NCBI GenBank assembly: GCA_019308645.1
Contig: JAFDHR010000075.1
Coordinates: forward strand, 1-8,971
DNA: 8,971 bases
Origin: Deltaproteobacteria bacterium
Lineage (GTDB): Bacteria > Desulfobacterota > DSM-4660 > Desulfatiglandales > B25-G16
Direction: 5' to 3'
Position numbers and translations under genes: made by a program. The notes under the pieces were generated by a model, which worked only from the letters and a program-made list of their open reading frames with translations, was not told the DNA's origin and searched no databases. This document shows positions 1 to 6,199 of the stretch, one piece after another. Position 1 is the stretch's first letter. Every line of letters begins with the position of its first letter.

Positions 1-1370
1 TCAAATGCGGCAACTCCCTCATTGGCCCTGACTTTTACAAGGGCCAGCAAATGTCTATCCTCGACGAAGAAGAGATGTACCGCATTAATGTATTTGACTG
101 GCAGTCGGAGTTCCCGGAGATTATAAATCCCCTCGACCCCACTTTGGGAAAGGGGGGCAAGGGGGGATTTGATGCGGTTATTGGCAATCCGCCGTATGGG
201 GCCTTTGCAGATGAAGGGCAACAACTTTATTACCGCAGTCATTTTGAAACTTGTCAGTTAACAGATGATAGTTTTGTGCTTTTTATGGAAAAGGCATCTT
301 CTATACTAAATGAAACTGGTCTTTTCGGAATGATCGTCCAGTCCGCTTGGGTATCAGCTCCATCAATGAAACCCTTCCGAGAATTTTTCTCACTTCGATT
401 CAAACCAGTAGGGTTTGCATCCATGCCCTATGATGTGTTCGGTGCTTATGTAGACACAGTGATTGTTATTGCCGAAAGGGCTAAAAACGATAGTGCATTG
501 GCAAGTATGAAAAAAGCTCCTGTAAATCTTGTTGTTTTTCCCCTCCGGCATAAAATCCATTCTTTAGAAGAATTTGCAAACTACACGAAAAAAGCTAATG
601 CCGCCAAATGGATCAAGAAAGATCGAAATGAATTTCTCATTACCCTATCGGATGTTGAGCAGGATATAATCAGCATGGTTACTGGAATTGGGGGAAAACT
701 GTCAGATGTTATGGATATTCAGCGGGGAGTAACCCCTTTTCACACTACCTCTGAGCAGCCGAATATCAATCCTTACTTGGCTTTTAGAGGAACGGTAAGG
801 CGTTACAGAATTAAGAAGGGCGAAAGGGTATTCATTCGATATGATGAAACACTTGCTGAATTCAAGCCGTATAAATATTTCACCGGGCCTCGATTGCTCT
901 TGCGTGAAATGATAAGTCGACAATTCCAACTTCAAGCGGTATATACTATTGAGGATTTCATTACAAATAAATCTATGCAAAGTCTTTTGCTAAAGGACGA
1001 ATCATATAGCATTTTTTATCCCTTAGGAATAATAAACAGCAAACTTCTTTCGTGGTATTTCTTGGCAATTCACAGTGTAGGGCGAAGAGACGATTTTCCC
1101 AAGATCGTGTTAAAACAGACGAGGGGGTTACCATTTAAGGCAATAGATTTTAACGACCCCACTGACAAAATTCAACATGACCGTATAGTTTCTTTAGTTA
1201 AACAAATGTTAGAGTTGCACAAAAAACTGGCAGAAGCCAAAGAACCCCAGACAAAAACCATTCTCCAGCGCCAAATTGAGACCACGGACAGGCAAATTGA
1301 TCAGTTGGTGTATGATTTATATAGCTTGACAGAGGAAGAGATCAAGATTGTAGAAAAGAGTTTGGGATAG
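1..1370 (+). CDS. Eco57I-type N6-adenine DNA methylase / type IIG restriction-modification protein, 5'-partial
   Basis: The frame is open from base 3 to the TAG at 1368-1370, giving about 455 visible residues. The gene starts before the window; the ATG at 51 is internal, because the residues before it (KCGNSLIGPDFY) are conserved in Eco57I-like enzymes. The adenine methylase motif IV, NPPYG, is at 186-200. It is followed by the rest of the Rossmann methylase fold (FVLFMEKASSIL, FGMIVQSAW) and a probable target-recognition domain from about base 700 (LSDVMDIQRGVTPFH). The tail, DQLVYDLYSLTEEEIKIVE, is typical of the C-terminus of this family. Such proteins transfer a methyl group from SAM to adenine in a specific site, and many carry an N-terminal nuclease, which would lie outside the window. 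Residues INPLDPTLGKGGKG between FPEI and GFDAVIGNPPY are encoded by an inserted palindromic repeat (125-170). Methylase identity is firm; endonuclease activity cannot be judged. Confidence 0.9.
   Translation, partial: KCGNSLIGPDFYKGQQMSILDEEEMYRINVFDWQSEFPEIINPLDPTLGKGGKGGFDAVIGNPPYGAFADEGQQLYYRSHFETCQLTDDSFVLFMEKASSILNETGLFGMIVQSAWVSAPSMKPFREFFSLRFKPVGFASMPYDVFGAYVDTVIVIAERAKNDSALASMKKAPVNLVVFPLRHKIHSLEEFANYTKKANAAKWIKKDRNEFLITLSDVEQDIISMVTGIGGKLSDVMDIQRGVTPFHTTSEQPNINPYLAFRGTVRRYRIKKGERVFIRYDETLAEFKPYKYFTGPRLLLREMISRQFQLQAVYTIEDFITNKSMQSLLLKDESYSIFYPLGIINSKLLSWYFLAIHSVGRRDDFPKIVLKQTRGLPFKAIDFNDPTDKIQHDRIVSLVKQMLELHKKLAEAKEPQTKTILQRQIETTDRQIDQLVYDLYSLTEEEIKIVEKSLG
125..170. repeat. REP-like C-run/G-run palindromic repeat inside the methylase gene
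   Basis: An imperfect inverted repeat. The left arm starts AAATCCCC and carries a second CCCC run. The right arm carries two runs of six G and ends GGGGGGATTT. The centre is CTTTGGGAAAGG. This C-run / TTTGGAAA / G-run layout resembles dispersed palindromic elements known from many bacterial genomes. It keeps the reading frame open and adds about 13-14 low-complexity residues between two conserved blocks of the methylase. The repeat-family assignment is from memory. Confidence 0.65.
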
Positions 1371-1512
1371 CATACACAGAGGCTACGCAATTCCAAGAAC
1401 CCTTACCATTGGTTTCGAGGACAACGAAACGCATTTCTCTTAGTTTATAGTGCAAAGATAGTGGTTAATATATTGTATTCACGGATTTTTGTGAGCCTTG
1501 CCTTTTTTTGGC

Positions 1513-1563
1513 CCGTAAAACAATACGCCTTCTAGGCCGTATGATCCTAATGTTAGGCTTGAA
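1513..1563 (+). promoter_or_regulatory. Spacer motif copy 1 (TAGG core, TATGAT box)
   Basis: First of four related motifs found upstream of genes in this window. It reads CGTAAAACAATACG, then CCTTCTAGGC, then CGTATGATCC, and ends GTTAGGCTTGAAC. ATACG and CGTAT form a perfect 5-bp inverted repeat around the TAGG-containing loop. TATGAT (1540-1545) could act as a -10 box. TAGG lies 46 bp before the ATG at 1579. A hairpin GTTTCG/CGAAAC (1412-1430) also lies in the 208-bp spacer, without a T-run. Promoter function is inferred from the recurrence, the -10-like box and the constant distance. Confidence 0.45.
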
Positions 1564-1578
1564 CATTTATCAATAAAT

Positions 1579-2769
1579 ATGAACAATCAAATAATGCCAA
1601 TGGATACATACACCTTCCCCAGAGGCCTTGATAATTTTAGAGCACATATAAATTCTTTCAATATTTGGAAAGCTTCTACCGGAGAACAGTTAACACTCCA
1701 AGAGCTTATCGTAACCCGAAATACTTTCCCATCTCAGTATGGCATCCACCTACATCCAATTTCTGAGCTTGAAAAATACCGTGATCATTCCCGAGCAAGA
1801 TGGAATATAAATACATCCAAGTCAAAAGATGCTTGTGCCACTATTGATGCATATGGAATAGGCGATAATAAAACTAAAGTTAAATTTATTGATGGCCACG
1901 TAGCTCATAACTATCCACATGAAAGAAAAGCGATAGGACAAGCTTTCGATGAGTTTATTAAGATGATCATAAGTGGTACAGAGGAAAGAATAATGTTTGA
2001 GCAAATATTGCTTGAGCAAGAACAAAAAGACCTTCTTGCGGTACTCGTTGAAGCTGCACGAAACGTTTCACCCGACAAACGTAAAAAATTTCATGTATTA
2101 CGAACTGATGTTAAAGATTACTTACGCCATCCAGGTTTGGCGGATTCCGATATGATCGTGTATTTCGGTGATATTGAGGCTTTAGCCCATGAAAACCTGC
2201 TCGTACTCTCTTATGGACAAACTGGCACACCTTTTTTTGACATAACCCCAAAAGGTTTTAAGTATTATGAACAAATGAAGCAACTAGCTGGTCAGCCAGT
2301 TCAGAGAATTGAAACTACAATTAAAAATTACCTTGTTGCCGACCACTTCCAACAAAAATATCCAAAAGCATACCAAAAGTGGGCTGATGCTGAAAGAATG
2401 CTTTGGGTCAGTGATACTGAACATCAACTGACAACTATTGGTCACCTTTGCCGTGAAGCAATGCAGGAATTTGTTACAGTACTTGTAGAGCAATGCCAGC
2501 CACTGGAAGTTGAAGATGATAAAGCACTTACTGTTAAGAGGCTTAAAGCTGTTTTGGAATTGAAAACCAAGCAGCTAGGAAAAACCGAGAAACCATTTCT
2601 GGACGCACTACTTGTTTACTGGGGAACAGTTAGTAATTTCGTTCAGCGTCAGGAGCATGGTGCTCAGAAAGAAGGTCAGTCGTTAGTTTGGGAAGATGGG
2701 CGTCGGGTAGTTTTTCAAACAGCTATCGTGATGTTCGAGTTTGATAGAAGCCTTTCTCAGGCTCAATAG
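1579..2769 (+). CDS. Hypothetical protein with winged-helix and abortive-infection-like C-terminus
   Basis: A 396-residue protein I do not recognise by name. Residues 1-135 match nothing I know. Residues about 171-231 look like a winged helix (DIEALAHENLLVL, then FFDITPKGFKYYEQMK), a layout common in abortive-infection-type proteins. Residues 245-395 are helical, with IGHLCREAMQEF and a late segment NFVQRQEHG followed by a hydrophobic helix (TAIVMFEFDRSL). This recalls the C-terminal HEPN-like domain of Abi proteins, where an R...HG pair lies close to the end; here the spacing R357-H360 is shorter than the usual R-x4-6-H of HEPN RNases. No signal peptide or membrane segment is seen. The ATG lacks a clear ribosome site; ATGs at 1594 and 1600 are alternatives. 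It stands alone behind a methylase, and a phage-defence role is inference. Confidence 0.75.
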   Translation: MNNQIMPMDTYTFPRGLDNFRAHINSFNIWKASTGEQLTLQELIVTRNTFPSQYGIHLHPISELEKYRDHSRARWNINTSKSKDACATIDAYGIGDNKTKVKFIDGHVAHNYPHERKAIGQAFDEFIKMIISGTEERIMFEQILLEQEQKDLLAVLVEAARNVSPDKRKKFHVLRTDVKDYLRHPGLADSDMIVYFGDIEALAHENLLVLSYGQTGTPFFDITPKGFKYYEQMKQLAGQPVQRIETTIKNYLVADHFQQKYPKAYQKWADAERMLWVSDTEHQLTTIGHLCREAMQEFVTVLVEQCQPLEVEDDKALTVKRLKAVLELKTKQLGKTEKPFLDALLVYWGTVSNFVQRQEHGAQKEGQSLVWEDGRRVVFQTAIVMFEFDRSLSQAQ

Positions 2770-2797
2770 ACAAAAGGTCGAGTCACAAAGGAAGAAA

Positions 2798-3005
2798 ATG
2801 AATGCTTGTCCAAGATATGGAAAAAAAGAGAAGTATTAATGGGTTTTTAGATTTAAAGAGGTGCCCTTATTGTGTTTCCGATTTGATAAAAAAAGAGCCC
2901 CATGGTCGTGAGGCTTGGATGATTTTTACAAGTGGTTGGAATTATTGGATTGTTGCTGTCTATCGTTTTTGCTCAGCCATGGTACTAGTGTCATGTCAAG
3001 CTTGA
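2798..3005 (+). pseudogene. Degenerate small zinc-ribbon protein gene, frameshifted and cut by IS630
   Basis: A ribosome site AAAGGAAG (about 2787-2793) precedes overlapping ATGs at 2798 and 2802. The 2798 frame begins MNACPRYGKK and stops at 2837. The other frame is open from 2802 to 3005 and carries RCPYCVSDLIKK. Removing one A from the A7 run at 2821-2827 would join them as MNACPRYGKKRSINGF...RCPYC, a CxxY...CxxC layout like a zinc ribbon with one cysteine lost. The last residues run into the IS630 left end. Joining 2987 to 4203 rebuilds an ending MVLGSFFI and a stop at 4218-4220, so the element hit the last few codons. Alternatively the 67-residue frame is translated as it stands from 2802 or 2817. 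Confidence 0.4.
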
Positions 3006-3011
3006 CATGAC
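2988..3011. repeat. IRL plus mirrored second copy forming a 22-bp perfect palindrome
   Basis: Bases 2990-3011 form a perfect palindrome centred on AAGCTT. The left terminal repeat is followed at once by an inverted copy of itself, in the orientation of the right end. The second copy supplies the TTGACA -35 box of the transposase promoter, so transposase bound here could repress its own gene, and the transcript of any read-through could form a hairpin. Confidence 0.85.
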
Positions 3012-3030
3012 GTATTAAATGTGCTATACT
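3002..3030 (+). promoter_or_regulatory. Sigma-70 promoter of the IS630 transposase
   Basis: A consensus TTGACA (3002-3007), a 17-bp spacer and TATACT (3025-3030), 30 bp before the ATG at 3060. The -35 box lies in the palindrome at the left end of the element. Confidence 0.75.
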
Positions 3031-3059
3031 TTTTTATAATCACCCATGGAGGACTGAAT

Positions 3060-3533
3060 ATGAAAAAGTATATCGTCACTTTAACAAAAGAAGAAAGACA
3101 ATACTTAAACAAAATCGTTTCCAAGGGTACGCACAAATCACAGAAAGTTATAAATGCCTTGCTTTTACTCGGTTCCGATGAAGGAGGTTTCCAGGAAAAA
3201 CGCTCTACAAATAAAGAGATCTCCCGAGTTCTAAAAATCGGCATGAGGAAAATTGACCGAGTCAAAAAGCGATTTATAGAAGAAGGTCTTGACATAACGT
3301 TAAACGGTAAAAAAGCAAGTCGAATATACACCAAGAAGGCCGACGGAGATTTTGAAGCCCATCTCATTGCCTTGAGTTGCAGTGACCCACCAGAGGGTTT
3401 TTCCCGGTGGTCTTTGCGGCTGCTTGCTGATAAGATTGTTGAACTTGACTATATTGACACCGTTTCCCACGAAACCATACGTCAGGTTCTAAAAAAAACG
3501 AAATTAAACCGTGGCGCCAAAAAGGCTGGGTAA
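3060..3533 (+). CDS. IS630 transposase, N-terminal helix-turn-helix frame (OrfA)
   Basis: A 157-residue frame. I chose the ATG at 3060 (MKKYIVTLTKEERQYL) because it follows a strong ribosome site, GGAGGA (3048-3053), with 6-base spacing; the upstream GTG at 3021 has none. The protein begins with the N-terminal block of IS630 transposases and has a helix-turn-helix (STNKEISRVLKIGMRKIDRVKKRF) that should bind the terminal repeats. From codon 147 the sequence loses the family pattern and stops at 3531-3533. The family pattern (NEIKPWRQKGWVIPPEQNG) continues in the -1 frame. The shift point is the A8 run 3491-3498, which includes the heptamer A AAA AAA in the right phase. Confidence 0.88.
   Translation: MKKYIVTLTKEERQYLNKIVSKGTHKSQKVINALLLLGSDEGGFQEKRSTNKEISRVLKIGMRKIDRVKKRFIEEGLDITLNGKKASRIYTKKADGDFEAHLIALSCSDPPEGFSRWSLRLLADKIVELDYIDTVSHETIRQVLKKTKLNRGAKKAG
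3491..3498 (+). promoter_or_regulatory. A8 slippery run for -1 frameshifting
   Basis: Eight A after CT. In the OrfA frame the codons are CTA AAA AAA ACG. A -1 slip on A AAA AAA gives AAC GAA ATT AAA CCG TGG, which is the conserved transposase reading. Confidence 0.65.
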
Positions 3534-4192
3534 TTCCTCCGGAACAAAATGGCAACTTCGTTGCACATATGGAAATGGTGTTGGATGTATACAAGCGTCC
3601 TTTTGATCCAAAATTTCCAGTAGTATGCATGGATGAATCGCCAAAGCAGTTAATTGGAGAAACTAAAATTCCCATTCAAGCGTCACCTGGTCATGTTGCC
3701 AGGCATGATTACGAATACAGGCGTTGCGGTGTCTGTAATATTTTCATGGCCTGTGAACCGTTAGCAGGAAGTCGTATCGTAAAGATTACCGAAAGAAAAA
3801 CAAAGAGTGACTGGGCTCATTTTCTTGAAGATATAGAAGCGAGTTATCATGGAGCCGAGAAGATAACTTTAGTTATGGACAACCTAAACACCCATACTCC
3901 AGGGGCACTCTATGAAACGTTTAAACCCGACAAAGCGAAATCTTTATGGGACAGATTTGAATTCATATTCACGCCAAAACACGGGAGTTGGCTGAACATG
4001 GCTGAAATAGAACTGAACGTACTCCTTGGACAATGCCTCAACAGAAGGATTGATAACATTGAAAAGGTCACCAGTGAAGCTGCTGCATGGCAGAGCCATA
4101 GAAATAACAAAGATGCAAAAGTCAATTGGCAATTTAGAACTGATGATGCCAGAATAAAACTATCACGTCTCTATCCGTCAATTGAGGATTGA
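3497..4192 (+). CDS. IS630 transposase, catalytic DDE frame (OrfB), expressed by -1 frameshift
   Basis: This carries the catalytic domain, read in the -1 frame from the slippery run at 3491-3498. The only in-frame ATG of note is at 3569, inside the domain and without a good ribosome site. The DDE residues are the D in VVCMDESPK, the D in LVMDNLNTH and the first E in HGSWLNMAEIE, all typical IS630 blocks. Joined to OrfA, the product would be about 377 residues, close to the usual family size, with helix-turn-helix first and nuclease fold after. The stop is 9 bp before the right end. The shift could be programmed (ribosomal or transcriptional slippage) or a one-base deletion. The phase of the heptamer favours programming, but the sequence alone does not settle it. 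Confidence 0.88.
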   Translation, partial: NEIKPWRQKGWVIPPEQNGNFVAHMEMVLDVYKRPFDPKFPVVCMDESPKQLIGETKIPIQASPGHVARHDYEYRRCGVCNIFMACEPLAGSRIVKITERKTKSDWAHFLEDIEASYHGAEKITLVMDNLNTHTPGALYETFKPDKAKSLWDRFEFIFTPKHGSWLNMAEIELNVLLGQCLNRRIDNIEKVTSEAAAWQSHRNNKDAKVNWQFRTDDARIKLSRLYPSIED

Positions 4193-4199
4193 CATGACA

Positions 4200-4289
4200 C
4201 TAGGTAGTTTTTTTATATAGATGATAACGTTTGGATGCAAAATCAATAATCGAAATGATTGCAGCGATTAATGCGATAATGTCTAACAT
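4200..4289 (-). CDS. Possible small hydrophobic peptide (29 aa), type I toxin-like
   Basis: Read on the minus strand, the ATG at 4289-4287 follows AAGGTG with 8-base spacing. The peptide begins MLDIIALIAAIISIIDF and ends in a basic tail with KRYHLYKK: one probable membrane helix and a charged end. A promoter with exact TTGACA, a 17-bp spacer and TAGACT lies upstream (4354-4326). Its TAG stop uses the TA at the IS630 insertion site, and the pre-insertion sequence gives the same stop. Size, hydrophobicity and isolation resemble type I toxins such as DinQ or Ldr, but I recognise no specific family and saw no convincing antisense RNA. AT-rich DNA yields such peptides by chance, so the promoter and ribosome site carry the case. 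Confidence 0.35.
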   Translation of the reverse strand: MLDIIALIAAIISIIDFASKRYHLYKKTT

Positions 4290-4325
4290 GATTACTACAC
4301 CTTCTGTATTGTGAAGCGTGAATTT

Positions 4326-4354
4326 AGTCTATGAAATTAATTTGGATTTGTCAA
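4326..4354 (-). promoter_or_regulatory. Sigma-70-like promoter on the minus strand
   Basis: On the minus strand, TTGACA (4354-4349), 17 bp, then TAGACT (4331-4326). Transcription would start near 4319, some 30 bases before the small hydrophobic reading frame. Confidence 0.5.
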
Positions 4355-4500
4355 CACATTTGATGATTTCAGCTAAGCCCTCACTCAATCTGGAGAAATG
4401 ATACTCACAGCTCATTTTCCGATTAGTTGGATTGATTAATCCTCGTGCTCTCGGAGTAAAAAACAACTTTCTATCATTGTGTGTAAAAGGAGATATAGTT
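4355..4500. other. Spacer without a supported gene
   Basis: A minus-strand frame is open here (about 4330-4530) and contains a 28-residue ATG-started peptide at 4415-4329 (MSCEYHFSRLSEGLAEIIK...) with a weak ribosome site. It ends in the -10 box of the downstream minus-strand promoter. It could be a leader peptide or chance. Nothing else is seen. Confidence 0.3.
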
Positions 4501-4755
4501 CTGAAACAACTTACTGGATTCCAGGGACACGATACTTATTTTTAAAACATCAAAATTGGTATAAAGCAGGTAACGAAGAAACACTTGCTCACGGCAATGG
4601 ACAAAATGCCGTATTTGCTGAGGCATAAACTTTTATGTAAATTTACTAACTATTTCTTTTCTTATCGATTTTAACTATATTAATTTTGACAGACGTAAAC
4701 ATTATATCTTTTAGGGCTTATAATATTTATGTTAGGTTTTTGAACAAGTACCGAA
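4501..4755 (+). repeat. Leader repeat, copy A
   Basis: This matches 6766-7022 in the same orientation. Over the first 110 bases (4501-4610 against 6766-6876) I count seven substitutions and one single-base gap. The middle diverges more, with shared islands such as CTTATCGATTTT, and the end carries motif copy 2. Both copies stop exactly where a new gene starts. A stem-loop ACGGCA/TGCCGT (about 4591-4612) is present in this copy and weaker in the other. I recognise no coding product. Confidence 0.8.
4694..4746 (+). promoter_or_regulatory. Spacer motif copy 2 (TAGG core, TATAAT box)
   Basis: It reads CGTAAACATTATA, then TCTTTTAGGGCT, then TATAATATTTATG, and ends GTTAGGTTTTTGAAC. ATTATA (4701-4706) and TATAAT (4719-4724) are a perfect inverted repeat around the TAGG loop, and TATAAT is a consensus -10. 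TAGG is 44 bp before the ATG at 4756. The nearest -35 candidate at 17-bp spacing is poor (TAAACA); a TTGACA at 4686-4691 is too far away. Confidence 0.5.
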
Positions 4756-5418
4756 ATGCCTATTACAACAGATCCTCGATACATAAAAACTCAATATAAT
4801 TCTGAGCAGGCTCATCTAATCTCGTTGGGAATTCAGTTCTACATCGCTGGTAGGGCGTCCTATTTGTATTGTATGATAGATGCTTTCTTGGTTGTTCCCC
4901 TATTATTTCGACATGCGATTGAATATTTTTTAAAAGGTTACCTTAGCTTTGATCATAATATGTTAGAACTAAAAAGAAAATATAGGCATAATTTAAAGAA
5001 ATTGTGGGATAGTTTTAAAAAAATTGAGAGTGATGATGCACTTGACAAATTTGATGCATTTATTGATCAGTTTAACGAGACAGAGTATATGCGATATCCA
5101 AAAGGTAGAGAGGATCTAAAGCCTGGCCAAAAAGAAGCATACGAAATAGATCTTTCTTTGTCTTTTGATGAATCCGTAATTGATATTGAGCCTGGAGTAA
5201 TTAATTGGTCAATTAATACGATAGATGAACTTGTTTATGTTGTCTGTAAAAGAATGAGAAGCCCAGTTTCTACCATAGATTGGATAGAGCAAAGATATAG
5301 AAAAAATGATGCTCTTTTTACTGGGAATAATTTTTTCAAGAAAGTAGAAAATGCAGGTCCACTGACGATTCGGTTGTCGGCACCCCAATCATCCGAAAAA
5401 GATGAGGCGATAGATTAA
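4756..5418 (+). CDS. Hypothetical HEPN-like protein
   Basis: A 220-residue, AT-rich gene. Residues about 15-120 are helical and resemble HEPN-type domains: a helix PLLFRHAIEYFLKGYL (48-63), then RKYRHNLKKLWDSFK (74-88), then EYMRYPKGRED (110-120). The HNLxxLW block and RYP turn recur in small HEPN-like proteins of accessory islands. No standard R-x4-6-H RNase motif is clear, so it may be a binding or antitoxin-like member rather than a nuclease. The C-terminus (about 190-220) is polar and probably disordered. There is no ribosome site before the ATG, which sits 25 bp after GTTAGGT of motif copy 2. Function is unknown. Confidence 0.75.
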   Translation: MPITTDPRYIKTQYNSEQAHLISLGIQFYIAGRASYLYCMIDAFLVVPLLFRHAIEYFLKGYLSFDHNMLELKRKYRHNLKKLWDSFKKIESDDALDKFDAFIDQFNETEYMRYPKGREDLKPGQKEAYEIDLSLSFDESVIDIEPGVINWSINTIDELVYVVCKRMRSPVSTIDWIEQRYRKNDALFTGNNFFKKVENAGPLTIRLSAPQSSEKDEAID

Positions 5419-5459
5419 AATTGATACCTAATCCCTGCATCGAGAGCGACGTAATATGG

Positions 5460-5502
5460 GGTCGCGAAGTGGCTGATATGATTTGAAATGACTGGAAAAT
5501 CA
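5460..5502 (+). repeat. 43-bp dispersed repeat, copy 1
   Basis: It runs GGTCGCGAAGTGGCTGATAT...GACTGGAAAATCA. It matches 6706-6750 with two substitutions and a 2-base gap. It lies 42 bp after the preceding gene. Confidence 0.8.
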
Positions 5503-5860
5503 AATTTGATATGGTGCTTAAAACGGCATTTTTGGGCTCAAAAGGGTCGATTTAAGCAGATGGTATTATTGGTCAATGGCGAGAGGTACGCGCTCCTTAT
5601 GGTGACGATTTTGATGTCAAAAACGGTGGTTTAAGCCTCGAAAACACCTATTTTTGGAATGTTTTCCTAGATATATCAACATCATAACTTGGCCTGACCC
5701 GAAATTAATTGCTCTAACGACAGGAATTACCTATAGCCGTCGAGCTGTAGCAGAATGGCCATCTGGTGCATCCCATGGGTATGGCTCCGCAGGTTCCAGG
5801 TGCTATTTTGACGCCAGAATTTAAACTAAATGTTGCCTTTTTGGCACCAGGATGTTATCT

Positions 5861-5889
5861 TTGATTGTGTCGCAAAAAGACATTACACT
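5861..5889 (+). promoter_or_regulatory. Probable promoter of the TacA-TacT pair
   Basis: TTGATT (5861-5866), a 17-bp spacer and TACACT (5884-5889), 23 bp before the antitoxin ATG. GTGTC and GACAT within it form an imperfect inverted repeat that could be the antitoxin operator. Confidence 0.45.
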
Positions 5890-5911
5890 TGTATTGTGGA
5901 GGATTCAAACC

Positions 5912-6199
5912 ATGTCAGTATCTAAACAAAACCAGAGGGTTTCAGCACGTGTGCCGCTACATGTGTACGATATGCTGGCCCAAGCAGCCGAGCTGAGCGG
6001 GGCAACGGTTAACCAGTTCCTTGTCCAGTCTGCCATTGAGAAAGCACAGAATGTGGTGGAAAGAGAGCGCTTCATAAGGATGACAACACGATCTGCTAGT
6101 TTGTTCTTTGATGCGCTTGAAAACCCGCCTGAACCCAACGAAAAGCTCAAACATGCCATCAAAGCTTACAAAGGCTCTTTCTATGGCGCTGAAGATTGA
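5912..6199 (+). CDS. tacA: DUF1778 (TacA-type) antitoxin
   Basis: A 95-residue ribbon-helix-helix antitoxin. I chose the ATG at 5912 because it has GGAGGA at 5898-5903 with 8-base spacing and starts the conserved block QNQRVSARVPLHVYDMLAQAAELSGATVNQFLV, cut here for length; the upstream ATG at 5852 has no such site. The N-terminus dimerises and binds DNA. The C-terminal part (FFDALENPPEPNEKL) is the classic DUF1778 tail that wraps the toxin and blocks its acetyl-CoA pocket. The stop overlaps the toxin start by 17 bp, so translation is coupled. Such pairs repress their own promoter. Confidence 0.93.
   Translation: MSVSKQNQRVSARVPLHVYDMLAQAAELSGATVNQFLVQSAIEKAQNVVERERFIRMTTRSASLFFDALENPPEPNEKLKHAIKAYKGSFYGAED

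Larger units (their letters stand above)
2988..4200 (+). mobile_element. IS630-family insertion sequence, complete (1213 bp)
   Basis: Perfect 12-bp terminal inverted repeats: GTGTCATGTCAA at 2988-2999 and TTGACATGACAC at 4189-4200. Both are flanked by TA (2986-2987 and 4201-4202), the TA target duplication expected of IS630/Tc1-mariner elements. Inside are an N-terminal helix-turn-helix frame and a DDE frame that join by a -1 shift. Pre-insertion DNA can be rebuilt by joining 2987 to 4203. The intact ends suggest a fairly recent insertion. Confidence 0.92.
5419..5911. other. 493-bp spacer with repeat fragment and possible gene relics
   Basis: It contains the 43-bp repeat (5460-5502), a GCGAC/GTCGC inverted repeat near 5447-5466, and the TA promoter at the end. 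Between 5504 and 5850 there are protein-like stretches without starts. One is 5556-5687 (reads ADGIIGQWREVRAPYGDDF...). Another is a minus-strand stretch across about 5850-5715 containing SGVKIAPGTCGAIPMG. They are too short and unanchored to call genes, and may be remnants. No RNA gene is seen. Confidence 0.4.

Noticed and set aside
4329..4415. Minus-strand 28-residue peptide upstream of the hydrophobic peptide.
   Set aside because: Weak ribosome site and no recognised family; noted only as a possible leader peptide.
4686..4724. TTGACA (4686-4691) with TATAAT (4719-4724) as promoter of the HEPN-like gene.
   Set aside because: The spacing is 27 bp, too long for sigma-70. Only the -10 box is kept.
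1513..4746. Integron attC sites: GTTAGGC at 1552 and GTTAGGT at 4731 fit the GTTRRRY core, shortly before genes in a one-strand array.
   Set aside because: Copies 3 and 4 of the motif lack the core, and no matching RYYYAAC arm lies at a normal distance upstream; GTCTAAC at 4281 is about 450 bp away. No integrase is in the window.
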